Below are positions 24,078 to 32,107 of a stretch of DNA of 64,000 bases, in pieces. The notes under the pieces are model-generated. The model was given only the letters and a program-made list of their open reading frames with translations. It had not been told where the DNA came from and made no database searches. The number at the start of each line of letters is the position of its first letter. The stretch's first letter is position 1. This DNA comes from Paenibacillus nasutitermitis. Its GTDB lineage: Bacteria; Bacillota; Bacilli; Paenibacillales; Paenibacillaceae. Where the stretch lies: contig NZ_BMHP01000002.1 of assembly GCF_014641075.1 (NCBI RefSeq), positions 1,860,001 through 1,924,000 of the forward strand, in the 5' to 3' direction. The translations under genes were made by a program, and so were the position numbers.

Positions 24078-24971
24078 TTATGCTTTTGTCAAATGAATCA
24101 TCCGCGAACCACCCTTAAACCCGGCAAGCGTTGTATGATGCATCCTCCCGTCGGTAATGGCGTCCACATGATGGAAATGGACATGCCCGCTAAAAACCCC
24201 CCTGATCCGCTCAGCCCCTTTTCCGCGGCGAATCCATTCAGTAAATGCCAGCGTACTCTCGTCAGGGAGCCTGATCTGCCAATTAAGAAGCTCCTGATCC
24301 GTCCAATCCTCTGCTCCCATCATGATCGGACTTCCGCCCCATTGGCTTCTGACCGCAGGTTCCAAGGATGGAAGATACAGCGGAATATGCATAAATAAGA
24401 GACTGGGCAGTCCGAGCTCGCACTGCTCGCGAATAAAATCAAACTGCTGCTCCGTCAGCTGATAATTGCTGTTGTCCACGCCGATCAGATTCATCCCGCC
24501 TAATTGAATGGCCTGGCAGCCAGGAACATTTGAGAACCATTCCTGAAATAAAGGATAGCTCTCTACCCTCATTTCGTCCGTAACGGGCAGATGCGGGAAG
24601 CTCCAGTCATGATTGCCGGGCATGTACAGATAAGGCATCTGGAGCTCGCCGAAGGCGCTCTTCATTACTTCCATATTTTTAAGGGAAGGAAAATCAATAA
24701 TATCGCCGGTAAACACGACACCGTCTACCCGCTCTTCGTTGCTTAATCGGATAAGACCTTGAAGCAAATCCGTAAGGGTGAAGTCCCCCGGCTGCCCTTG
24801 CTCGCGAAAACCGGTATGACGGTTGCCAGCCATTCGGCACAACTCCTCTCCTTCCCGCGGATATGCTTCACACAAATGGGTATCCGTGATCTGCATAATG
24901 CGAAGATCCTCCTTCAAACCCGGAATGCAAATCGTCGTTTTCTCCTGATTATGCTTCATTTGCTGCTTCAT
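24078..24971 (-). CDS. Calcineurin-like metallophosphoesterase
   Basis: The 297-aa protein has all blocks of the family: the DxH motif ITDTH (Asp30, His32), TGDIID, GNHD, the middle His in FMHIPLY and the final GHVHFHH. There is no signal peptide, so it is cytoplasmic. The ATG overlaps the stop of the upstream HAD gene in ATGA, with GGGGAGG 8 nt upstream, showing translational coupling. The substrate is unknown; pairing with a HAD phosphatase suggests related phosphoester turnover. Confidence 0.9.
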   Translation of the reverse strand: MKQQMKHNQEKTTICIPGLKEDLRIMQITDTHLCEAYPREGEELCRMAGNRHTGFREQGQPGDFTLTDLLQGLIRLSNEERVDGVVFTGDIIDFPSLKNMEVMKSAFGELQMPYLYMPGNHDWSFPHLPVTDEMRVESYPLFQEWFSNVPGCQAIQLGGMNLIGVDNSNYQLTEQQFDFIREQCELGLPSLLFMHIPLYLPSLEPAVRSQWGGSPIMMGAEDWTDQELLNWQIRLPDESTLAFTEWIRRGKGAERIRGVFSGHVHFHHVDAITDGRMHHTTLAGFKGGSRMIHLTKA

Positions 24972-25804
24972 TGGGTTCTCCTCCCCTTCATCTTGAAATA
25001 ATCGGAATCATGAATGCTTTCCAGAAAAGCACGCATATCCACGAAATGATAATCCGGAGTAATATCCGGGGATGAATGCGTGCCCGGCGGCTCCTGATTG
25101 CTGTTAATCCATACGGTTGTCAGTCCCAAAGCCAAGCCACCCTTGATATCCGTTTGCAAATTATCTCCGGTGAATACCGATTCCGTTCGGGCAACTCCAA
25201 ACAGATCCATACCATATTGGAATAAATACGGCTCAGGCTTGCCGAGAATCTGGATCTCATCATCCAGCAGCGGCTGAAGAGCGGCAAGCAGCGCCCCCGT
25301 TTCGGGCACCCTGGCAGCGTTCTCCCCGGGATGGTGGAGATCCGGGTTCGTCGCCACGACTCTGGCCCCGCGAGCTCCGTCAGCAGCGGCGATCTGCAGC
25401 TTCTCATAGCTAAACTCCGTGTCCCGGGAAATCACAACAAGCTCTGGTACCGATCCCGAACCGAACGGAATGACCTCATGACCCGCTTCCTCCAGGGAAT
25501 GTATGAGCGCGCTGCTGCCCGCCACCTTCAACCGGCTGGGTCCAAACCGCCTGCTTATGAAGGCACCCATATATTCGGTTGCCGTCACAATATGTTCCGG
25601 CTGCACAGACAATCCCATCGCCTCCAGCCGCCTGGCCACCTCCCAGCCCGTATCGCGGGAATTATTGGAGACGAAGCCGACGTTCTTGCCCGCTGCCCGC
25701 AATGTTTCAAGCAGTGCCCCGGCTCCAGGTGCAAGCGTCCGGCCAAAATAAATACAGCCGTCCAAATCAAATAAGTATGTGCTTTTCTCCTGCCATACAG
25801 CCAT
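24968..25804 (-). CDS. HAD-IIA family sugar-phosphatase-like hydrolase (NagD/AraL type)
   Basis: The 278-aa phosphatase has the catalytic motif FDLDGCIYFG (Asp13 nucleophile, Asp15 acid), motif II in VGFVSNNS, the Lys in ILGKPEPYLF, and motif IV FTGDNLQTDIKGG. It matches the HAD-IIA subclass with a C2 cap. It is the upstream partner of the phosphoesterase gene with a 4-bp overlap. ATG 25804 lies 7 nt after GGGGG. The preferred substrate cannot be read from the sequence. Confidence 0.9.
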   Translation of the reverse strand: MAVWQEKSTYLFDLDGCIYFGRTLAPGAGALLETLRAAGKNVGFVSNNSRDTGWEVARRLEAMGLSVQPEHIVTATEYMGAFISRRFGPSRLKVAGSSALIHSLEEAGHEVIPFGSGSVPELVVISRDTEFSYEKLQIAAADGARGARVVATNPDLHHPGENAARVPETGALLAALQPLLDDEIQILGKPEPYLFQYGMDLFGVARTESVFTGDNLQTDIKGGLALGLTTVWINSNQEPPGTHSSPDITPDYHFVDMRAFLESIHDSDYFKMKGRRTQ

Positions 25805-25850
25805 TCACTTTCCCCCTTTGTCTGATTGCGAATTTGGAGCATCCGGATGC

Positions 25851-25905
25851 AAAAAAAGCTCTAAACAACAAACAGAAATAAGCTTCTGCTTGTTATTTAG
25901 AGCTT
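25851..25905 (-). terminator. Terminator between glpP and the HAD gene
   Basis: Outer stem AAAGCTCTAAA / TTTAGAGCTTT with an inner AACA..AGAA / TTCTGCTTGTT helix, followed on the minus strand by a run of T's (25851-25857). It lies about 115 bp after glpP and 47 bp before the HAD start. Confidence 0.8.
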
Positions 25906-26020
25906 TCACTCTTGTACGCGGGCTCCAAACAAAACAATTATCTTTACTATATGCCAGCGATTAAATGATTTCAAGACTTTTTGCATTTTTAAACCAATCC
26001 GGGACCGCTTGATCATGTTC

Positions 26021-26605
26021 TTAGCTTAACTGGTCGTAGGTTAATCCCCACAGCCCGCGCTGGCTGGTCGATATTCCCATCGCTCCGGCATCCAGACACT
26101 GCTTCGCTTCGGATGGCGTCTCGACCAAGCCGCTGGCAATGACCGGTATCTGTTGGAAAGCATCCGCGAAGCCGGCGATGGTCTTCGGAATCAGCCCCGG
26201 CATAATTTCTATGGCGTCGGGCTGGACCGACTCCACCATTCTCATCGCGTTGCGGACCGCTAGCGAATCGATAATAAACACATGCAGGATCGCGAATATC
26301 CCGTTTCGTTTTGCCTCCTGAATCAGATGAGCTTTGGGCGTAATAATACCATCCGCACCGATATAGCCTGCAACGAAGTCAACCGCTTCCTTATCGCTTC
26401 GGGATAAACCCTTGACCAGATCGATATGAATAAAAGAGCTGATATTCTCCGACCTGGCGCGCGCCACAGCATCCTTCATCTCAATGATAGATCCGCCCAT
26501 AAAAAAACAGATATCCACCCCGCTGACAAGGGCCGCCTCCAGCTGGCTTAAATCCCGCAATGCCGCAATAACCGGTTTATCCGCTAATCGGTATAATAAT
26601 CGGAT
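26021..26605 (-). CDS. glpP: Glycerol-3-phosphate responsive antiterminator GlpP, probable AUC start
   Basis: The 194-aa TIM-barrel protein binds glycerol-3-phosphate and prevents termination in the leaders of glp mRNAs. Recognisable features are IDLVKGLSRSDKEAVDF, GIITPKAHLI, and EIMPGLIPKTI followed by PVIASGLVET. The only upstream NUG, TTG 26620, overlaps the Shine-Dalgarno TTGGAGG. An in-frame ATC at 26605 sits exactly 8 nt after GGAGG and gives a plausible N-terminus (M)RLLYRLADKPVIAALRD. There is no downstream NUG that keeps the conserved first strand. No glpF, glpK or glpD gene is in the window, so its targets are elsewhere. Confidence 0.88.
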   Translation of the reverse strand: MRLLYRLADKPVIAALRDLSQLEAALVSGVDICFFMGGSIIEMKDAVARARSENISSFIHIDLVKGLSRSDKEAVDFVAGYIGADGIITPKAHLIQEAKRNGIFAILHVFIIDSLAVRNAMRMVESVQPDAIEIMPGLIPKTIAGFADAFQQIPVIASGLVETPSEAKQCLDAGAMGISTSQRGLWGLTYDQLS

Positions 26606-26700
26606 AAGCGTCACCTCCAAGCTTGTCTATTACGTCTTCTCCCCTAATTGTACGTGGATACTCCATACAAGTCACGCCTTAATAAGGGACGATAAGAATC

Positions 26701-26735
26701 TTGACATCCGCAACTAATTAGAATATTATCTAATT
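26701..26735 (+). promoter_or_regulatory. Promoter with overlapping palindromic operator of the ArsR-type gene
   Basis: TTGACA (26701-26706), 17-nt spacer, TATTAT (26724-26729). A palindrome AATTAG-N8-CTAATT (26716-26735) covers the -10 box, and a further half-site CTAATT follows at 26745-26750. It is probably an autoregulatory site for the downstream ArsR protein. Confidence 0.7.
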
Positions 26736-26768
26736 AAATAAATTTCTAATTGGGGATGGTGCAGGATT

Positions 26769-27383
26769 ATGCTTCAGCTTGATAAGATCGTCAACTATCA
26801 TAAAGCGCTCGCCGATCCAACCCGGATCCGGATGATTATTCTGCTCGCCGCCGGAGAGCTGACAGGACAGGAGCTTGCCGGCAAGCTATTTCTGTCCACG
26901 GCCACCATCACCCATCATGCCGCCAAGCTCCGGGCGGTAAGCCTGCTTCATGAACGTCGGGAGAAGAATGCGATTTATTTTTCCCTGGACCGTTATTTTC
27001 TGAAGCAGTATGCCGGTTCCCTGCTGGCTTTGCTTCAAGAGCAGGAGCAAGAGCCCTATACCGAGGAGGCCGCTTCTTTGGAAGAAAAGAATGAACGTCT
27101 TAAACAATCCGTTTTGCGGAATTTTTTCAGCGGGGAAGGGAAGTTGAAGCATATCCCGGCGCAGCTCAAGAAAAAACGCATTGTATTGGAGAGCCTGGCC
27201 GAGCGGCTGGAAGAAGGCAGATCTTATTCGGAGAAAGAAATCAACGGCTTTATTAAACAGTTCCACGATGATTTTGCCACGATTCGCCGGGAATTCATTA
27301 TGCATGCGTATCTGTATCGCGATCATGAGGTCTATGAACGCAATCCGCGCACGATGTGGGAGAAGTGGGAAAATCTCTCCTAA
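26769..27383 (+). CDS. ArsR-type winged-helix regulator with C-terminal DUF2087
   Basis: The 204-aa protein has an ArsR-like HTH (about residues 8-75, with LADPTRIRMIILLAAGELTGQ and STATITHHAAKL) and a DUF2087 domain (about 120-195: GKLKHIPAQLKKKRIVLESL, then DFATIRREFI). DUF2087 recurs behind HTH domains and may bind nucleic acid or a ligand. I see no ArsR-type metal-binding cysteines, so metal sensing is unlikely. The Shine-Dalgarno is weak (GCAGGATT). The target is unknown apart from likely autoregulation. Confidence 0.87.
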   Translation: MLQLDKIVNYHKALADPTRIRMIILLAAGELTGQELAGKLFLSTATITHHAAKLRAVSLLHERREKNAIYFSLDRYFLKQYAGSLLALLQEQEQEPYTEEAASLEEKNERLKQSVLRNFFSGEGKLKHIPAQLKKKRIVLESLAERLEEGRSYSEKEINGFIKQFHDDFATIRREFIMHAYLYRDHEVYERNPRTMWEKWENLS

Positions 27384-27416
27384 AGTACGAATAAGAAGAA
27401 ACATGTCTATAATTCA

Positions 27417-27461
27417 AAGAAACCGGCTGCACCCATTGGAATACGGCGCAGCCGGTTTCTT
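27417..27461. terminator. Bidirectional terminator between ArsR-DUF2087 and S41 protease genes
   Basis: Perfect 14-bp stem AAGAAACCGGCTGC / GCAGCCGGTTTCTT with a 17-nt loop between two convergent genes. Confidence 0.85.
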
Positions 27462-27467
27462 AAACAC

Positions 27468-28892
27468 TTATTTACCCTCAGCCTGAAGCGCCTTGAGCGC
27501 TGCCCGCAGCTGCGGATCTTCCTTCTTGTACTTCTCCATCAATCTTGCTGTGATCCGGTAGGCCGTCCTGTCATTTACAGCTCCGTTATCGGGCAAAGCC
27601 TCGTCACGCTGAAACTTCTTCACGGCTGCAGCCGTACCTTCATCAAAGATTCCATTCCCCGCGCCTGCACTATAGCCGAGCGTGCTCAGCATCGTTTGAA
27701 CCGTCTGCACCTTGTCCCCGTAATCGCCCTCCTTGATCAGCAGACCGGCCGGAAGCCTTGGGAGCAAGGTATACGAAGGCGCTTCGACGGCAATCGTCGG
27801 CTCGATTCCTTTCTTATGAATCCATTGACCGTCGGGAGAACGCCACTGGGCTTCCGTAAGCTTCAGTACGGAGCCTCCCTTTAGCTGTCTGAAGTTCTGG
27901 ACAATTCCTTTACCGAACGTTTTTTGACCGATTACTGAAGCATTCGCGGTCGTTTTCAGCGCAGCGGTCAGCACCTCTGCGGAACTTGCGGTGTGATCGT
28001 CAACTAAAATAGCCAACGGCAGCTTCCATGGTGTTTTTTGCTCCGATTTATGAGTAATCACCTGTTTCTCGTCTTTGTAGACCACTTGAAGAATCGTTTC
28101 TCCCTTTGGTACAAACAAATTGGCGATTTCTACCGTTGGCGTCAGGAGACCGCCTGGATTGCCCCGCAAATCGATCAACAGCGACTTCATCCCAAGCTGC
28201 TGCAGCTTGGTCACGGCTTCCTTGAACTCGTCGCCGGTCTTCTCTGCAAAACGGGTGATCGAAATTTCGCCGATCTGGCCCTCCTTCATCTCAAACGTGA
28301 CTGTATGAACAGGCACAGCCCCGCGGGTGACGGGAACCTCCAAAGGCTCATTCATCCCCTGGCGGCGGATCATAAGCTTGGCGGTAGAGCCTTCCTTGCC
28401 CTGGACCAGCTGTTTCAAATCCGCCAGCGTGATGCCTTTGGCGGTTTTGCCGTCCACAGACAGAAACACATCGCCGGACTTTAAACCCGCTTTTTCCGCA
28501 GGGGCATCCTTTATCGTATTTTCAATGATGAATTCTCCGTCTTGTTCCCGTATTTCAACGCCTATCCCGACAAAGGTATCCTCGTAGGACTGGACATACT
28601 GCTCTCCCTTATCCCCGCTCAAATAAACCGAATACGGGTCATCCAGCGAAGCAACCATACCTTCTGTGGCTCCTTCGACAAGCGCCTTGGACGTTGCCCC
28701 GTTTAAATAATTATCCATAATTTCTGTATAAGCGTAAGACAGGTTGCGGAAGGCTGCTTCTTTCAAGACGGGATACTGCGCCATCATCGATATTCGTCCG
28801 CCGATAAAACCAAGCGCGCAAGCCACCACCACAAGCAGAACCAGGTTCACATTCCGCCGCTGGTTCGCTTCTTGCCGGCCATATTTATTCAT
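27468..28892 (-). CDS. S41 family carboxy-terminal processing protease (CtpA/CtpB-like)
   Basis: The 474-aa protein has an N-terminal membrane anchor (about 15-37), a PDZ domain (about 105-185, with FVGIGVEI and AGLKSGDVFLSVDG), the S41 catalytic domain with the Ser in DDHTASSAEVL and the Lys in QKTFGKGIVQ, and a C-terminal peptidoglycan-binding domain (about 385-445, with KVQTVQTMLSTLGY). This is the layout of Bacillus CtpB, which cleaves SpoIVFA during sigma-K activation, and of its vegetative paralog CtpA. ATG 28892 has GGAGTGG upstream. Which paralog it is cannot be settled from this window. Confidence 0.92.
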   Translation of the reverse strand: MNKYGRQEANQRRNVNLVLLVVVACALGFIGGRISMMAQYPVLKEAAFRNLSYAYTEIMDNYLNGATSKALVEGATEGMVASLDDPYSVYLSGDKGEQYVQSYEDTFVGIGVEIREQDGEFIIENTIKDAPAEKAGLKSGDVFLSVDGKTAKGITLADLKQLVQGKEGSTAKLMIRRQGMNEPLEVPVTRGAVPVHTVTFEMKEGQIGEISITRFAEKTGDEFKEAVTKLQQLGMKSLLIDLRGNPGGLLTPTVEIANLFVPKGETILQVVYKDEKQVITHKSEQKTPWKLPLAILVDDHTASSAEVLTAALKTTANASVIGQKTFGKGIVQNFRQLKGGSVLKLTEAQWRSPDGQWIHKKGIEPTIAVEAPSYTLLPRLPAGLLIKEGDYGDKVQTVQTMLSTLGYSAGAGNGIFDEGTAAAVKKFQRDEALPDNGAVNDRTAYRITARLMEKYKKEDPQLRAALKALQAEGK

Positions 28893-29096
28893 CTCTACCA
28901 CTCCGTTCTGACACAAGGAATCTGCTACTCACTTTATCGCATTCCCGGGTCAGCCGCAAGCCAGGCGCAGCGCCCAAACCTCCCCTTCCGCTGTCAATGT
29001 CACCAATGCGACAAATTTTTCGTATCATGCCTGACCGGCAAGGGCTGGGGCCTTTTGTTTACTGCAAGATCTAAACAGGAATAAAACGATACGGTG

Positions 29097-30041
29097 CTAT
29101 TCTGCCGGCAGCGTTTCTTCCGCAAGGCTAAGCCAGCCGATTTCGTCTGCCGTCAGGGCTACAGGGAGCGCCTTAAGGCTGTCATAAAGCTCTGAGGTCT
29201 GATGCGGTCCAATAATAGCCGCAACCGGAAACGGCTGGTTCAGCACATAGGCCAGCGCGATATGGTTGGTGCTTACGCCATACTTCTCGCCTAACTGCGC
29301 GGCACGCCGCTTGCGTTCCCAATTTTCGGCGCTGTAATAAACCCGCACCATGTCCGTCTCCCCGGTCTGCTCCGGCGTATAACGATTCGTAAAGAAACCT
29401 CCAGATTGGGAGGACCAGGAAATGACCGGAAGCTGCGACTGCTTATGCCACTGCTCATCCTCCGCATAGGTGGACACGCACCCTGCCCAGCGCGCCTCGA
29501 TCGGCTTGGCCAGTCCAAGATTGGGACTGCTGCTGGCAAAACCCTTCATTCCGTTCTTCTCCGCATAGGCGTTGGCCTCCCTGATCCGGCCTACCGTCCA
29601 GTTGGATGCTCCGAGCGACAGACAACGGCCTGCGGCGATCTGATCGTTCAAGCCTTCGAGAATATAGCCGACGTGGACATTAGGGTCATCGCGGTGAAGC
29701 ATATAAATATCGACGTAATCCGTTTTGAGACGCTCCAGCGACTCCACCAGATCGCTCTGAATACAAGTTTTGGTCATCCTGGATTGCTCGTAGGGGTGGG
29801 CCCCTTTGCCAATGATGACGACATCGCTCCGGTTGCCCCGGTCCTCCATCCATTGCCCAATCGCCTGTGCAGAGCTCGCGCCGTAGATATGACCGGTATC
29901 GATCGTATTCCCGCCCGCATGGATATAGGAATCGAGCAATTCGCCGGAATAGTCCATTTTATCGATGCCGAGCATCATAGAACCTTGCACAAGCTGGGAG
30001 ATGCCCTGCTGAACGCCCTCCACTTTGATTCGTTTCATCAT
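29097..30041 (-). CDS. Aldo/keto reductase, YdhF/oxidoreductase-like
   Basis: The 314-aa TIM-barrel NADPH oxidoreductase has the catalytic Asp/Tyr region NTIDTGHIYGASSAQAIGQW, the Lys in VVIIGKGAH and the His in DIYMLHRDDP. It lies divergent from an AraC gene with 155 bp between starts, and two direct repeats in that interval look like AraC sites. AGGAGCGGG precedes tandem ATGs at 30041 and 30038; either could start. The substrate is unknown. Confidence 0.88.
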   Translation of the reverse strand: MMKRIKVEGVQQGISQLVQGSMMLGIDKMDYSGELLDSYIHAGGNTIDTGHIYGASSAQAIGQWMEDRGNRSDVVIIGKGAHPYEQSRMTKTCIQSDLVESLERLKTDYVDIYMLHRDDPNVHVGYILEGLNDQIAAGRCLSLGASNWTVGRIREANAYAEKNGMKGFASSSPNLGLAKPIEARWAGCVSTYAEDEQWHKQSQLPVISWSSQSGGFFTNRYTPEQTGETDMVRVYYSAENWERKRRAAQLGEKYGVSTNHIALAYVLNQPFPVAAIIGPHQTSELYDSLKALPVALTADEIGWLSLAEETLPAE

Positions 30042-30125
30042 TTTTATCCCGCTCCTCTTCTGTCATGGTTTGTTTGTCCTATATTGATGATTATAAAGGA
30101 GGTTTGCAGGCAATAACATCGAATT

Positions 30126-30159
30126 ATATTGCAGGATCTAAAACAATATTGCGAAATCT
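30126..30159. promoter_or_regulatory. Direct repeats, candidate AraC binding sites
   Basis: ATATTGC-N3-ATCT occurs at 30126-30139 and again at 30146-30159, a 20-bp period or about two helical turns. It lies between the divergent aldo/keto reductase and AraC genes, as expected for an AraC-type regulator. Confidence 0.5.
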
Positions 30160-30196
30160 TAGACTTACCTGCTTAGGGAGGATGGAATGACCGGTT

Positions 30197-31039
30197 ATGA
30201 AGCATTTGACACTGCCGTTGGTCCGGCCTGAACGTTTCTACTGCTTTCCCGAATCGGCCGGCTTCTATCAGTCAGCCAGAGACCACACCGTTAACCGTCC
30301 CGCGGGTTACCTGAAGGAATTCAATCTTCATCTGGTCACGGCCGGACAGGGATTTGTAGAAGGAGACAGCGGTCGTATTGAACTAAAAGCCGGCGACGCC
30401 TTCCTGTATTTCCCGGGTGATAAACAGTTCTATTACAGCAGCCATAACCCTGTCTGGAGCGTAAAATGGATCCACTTCTACGGCAGCGGAGCATTAAACG
30501 ACCTGACTGAACGGGGCTTCCACCGTTCGATTGTATGGAGGATCCGCTCGCCCAAATTGCTGGAGAACCGGATCGATGACCTTCTCGCGGAAATGAAGCA
30601 ATATCAATCGCTCTATCCCACAAGTGTCTCGATGCTGATGTACGGCATTGTGGCGGAACTAATTGAACAAGCCGAACCGCTATCGGCGAACACATCCGCA
30701 GTGGCAGCAAGCGGACGCATTTCCCACCTGCTCCCTGAGCTGCAGGCGGCAGCAGCTGAAGCTTTCGATCTGGATCATTGGGCAGCAAAGGCGGGTACCA
30801 ACCGTTATGCCTTCTGCCGCTGGTTCCGAAGGGCTACAGGCCAAACACCGCTGGAATTCGTTACCATGTGCCGGATAGGCAAAGCCAAACAGCTGCTGGT
30901 AGACCGGTACAATCTGCCGATCCATGAAGTGGCGCTGCTCTGCGGCTATGAAAATCCGAGTTATTTCAACAAACGGTTTCTGCAAAGCGAAAGGATGACG
31001 CCCACAGCATACCGCAACCTTTTTCTGATGGGCCGGTAA
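30197..31039 (+). CDS. AraC family transcriptional regulator
   Basis: The 280-aa protein has an N-terminal cupin-type arm (about 35-90, with LHLVTAGQGFVEGD and LKAGDAFLYFPGD) and a C-terminal double HTH (about 180-278, with WAAKAGTNRYAFCRWFRRATG and IHEVALLCGYENPSYFNKRF). It is divergent from the aldo/keto reductase gene, its probable target. Family knowledge suggests a carbohydrate-type effector; none can be named. Confidence 0.9.
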   Translation: MKHLTLPLVRPERFYCFPESAGFYQSARDHTVNRPAGYLKEFNLHLVTAGQGFVEGDSGRIELKAGDAFLYFPGDKQFYYSSHNPVWSVKWIHFYGSGALNDLTERGFHRSIVWRIRSPKLLENRIDDLLAEMKQYQSLYPTSVSMLMYGIVAELIEQAEPLSANTSAVAASGRISHLLPELQAAAAEAFDLDHWAAKAGTNRYAFCRWFRRATGQTPLEFVTMCRIGKAKQLLVDRYNLPIHEVALLCGYENPSYFNKRFLQSERMTPTAYRNLFLMGR

Positions 31040-31129
31040 CCTTGAAGCAAAAAAATCGCTTGTCCGCCGTTTCATTTTCCGCTACAATCAATGAAAACCT
31101 AAAGAGAGAATAGGAGCAGGAATAACCAT

Positions 31130-31930
31130 ATGTATAAATTGATCGCCATTGATGTTGATGATACTTTGCTGACCGACGATCTGGTCGTTACGCCCGGAAC
31201 CAAAGAGGCACTTGCTGCTGCCATTGAGAAAGGCGTATTTGTTACACTTGCCACTGGACGCATGTTCCCTTCAGCCAAAAAAATCGCCATGCAAATCGGC
31301 TTTAATGTGCCGATCATTACGTATCAGGGCTCGCTCGTCAAGACGCTGATAGATGAGCAGGTCCTCTATGAACGAAGCGTGCCGAAGGATGCCGCCCAGC
31401 AGCTGTTTGATTTCTGCGAGGCGCGCAAGCTGCATCTGCAGCTGTACATCAACGATATTCTATATGTCCAGGAGGATAATGAGAAAGCCCGCGGATATTC
31501 GGGGCTCTCCAAAATTCCTTTTGTCGTCGAGCCGGACTTCAACAAGCTGATTGACCAGCCTTCGACCAAAATGCTCATCATCGACGATCCGGCTTATCTG
31601 GATGAAATTGCGTTGGAATTGACGCCGCTCATCGGGGACCGCGTGCATATCACCAAATCCAAAGCCCATTACCTGGAGTTTATGCATAAAGAAGGAACAA
31701 AGGGTCATGCTATCGCGTTTATGGCGGAGCATATCGGCTGTACGCTCGATGACGTCATTGCTATCGGCGATTCATGGAACGACCATGAAATGATTGAAGC
31801 CGCCGGTCTTGGCGTAGCCATGGGAAATGCGCTTCCGAAGCTTAAGGAGATGGCCCAATATGTGGCCTCCTCCAATAATGAGGAAGGCGTGCGCGAGGTC
31901 ATTGAGAAATTTATTCTGAATCCGTCCTGA
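31130..31930 (+). CDS. Cof-type HAD-IIB family hydrolase
   Basis: The 266-aa phosphatase has the nucleophile motif IAIDVDDTLL (Asp8, Asp10), motif II in FVTLATGR, the cap domain, and motif III/IV KGHAIAFMAE with VIAIGDSWNDHEMIEAAG. Cof proteins dephosphorylate sugar phosphates, FMN or related metabolites with broad specificity. It has its own strong terminator and stands as a single gene. Confidence 0.93.
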   Translation: MYKLIAIDVDDTLLTDDLVVTPGTKEALAAAIEKGVFVTLATGRMFPSAKKIAMQIGFNVPIITYQGSLVKTLIDEQVLYERSVPKDAAQQLFDFCEARKLHLQLYINDILYVQEDNEKARGYSGLSKIPFVVEPDFNKLIDQPSTKMLIIDDPAYLDEIALELTPLIGDRVHITKSKAHYLEFMHKEGTKGHAIAFMAEHIGCTLDDVIAIGDSWNDHEMIEAAGLGVAMGNALPKLKEMAQYVASSNNEEGVREVIEKFILNPS

Positions 31931-31943
31931 CAGCGTCTGATAG

Positions 31944-31991
31944 AAGCTGCCGCACAAAGCAAGATTCTTGCTTTGTGCGGCAGCTTTTTTT
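31944..31991 (+). terminator. Strong intrinsic terminator of the Cof hydrolase gene
   Basis: Perfect 20-bp stem from AAGCTGCCGC (31944) to GCGGCAGCTT (31986) with a 3-nt loop, followed by T's through 31991. Confidence 0.93.
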
Positions 31992-32016
31992 GTCCGCTTC
32001 TTGGTCTCTGCGGTTT

Positions 32017-32046
32017 TCATAAATTCTTGATCGCATGGTGATAATA
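32017..32046 (+). promoter_or_regulatory. Candidate sigma-G (forespore) promoter of the ger operon
   Basis: TCATA (32017-32021), an exact 18-nt spacer, GATAATA (32040-32046). This matches the Bacillus sigma-G consensus GHATR-N18-CATnHTA at all but one position in each element. Its place about 60 bp before gerA fits the forespore expression of germinant receptors. Confidence 0.5.
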
Positions 32047-32107
32047 GGAAAACGCTTATGAGTGTTTCGTTTGAATAATCTATTTTCCCAAAAAAAGGGG
32101 CTTAATA

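Noticed and set aside
26769..27383. Arsenic or metal sensing by the ArsR-type protein
   Set aside because: No CxC/CxxC or paired His sites of metal-sensing ArsR proteins are present; DUF2087 replaces them.
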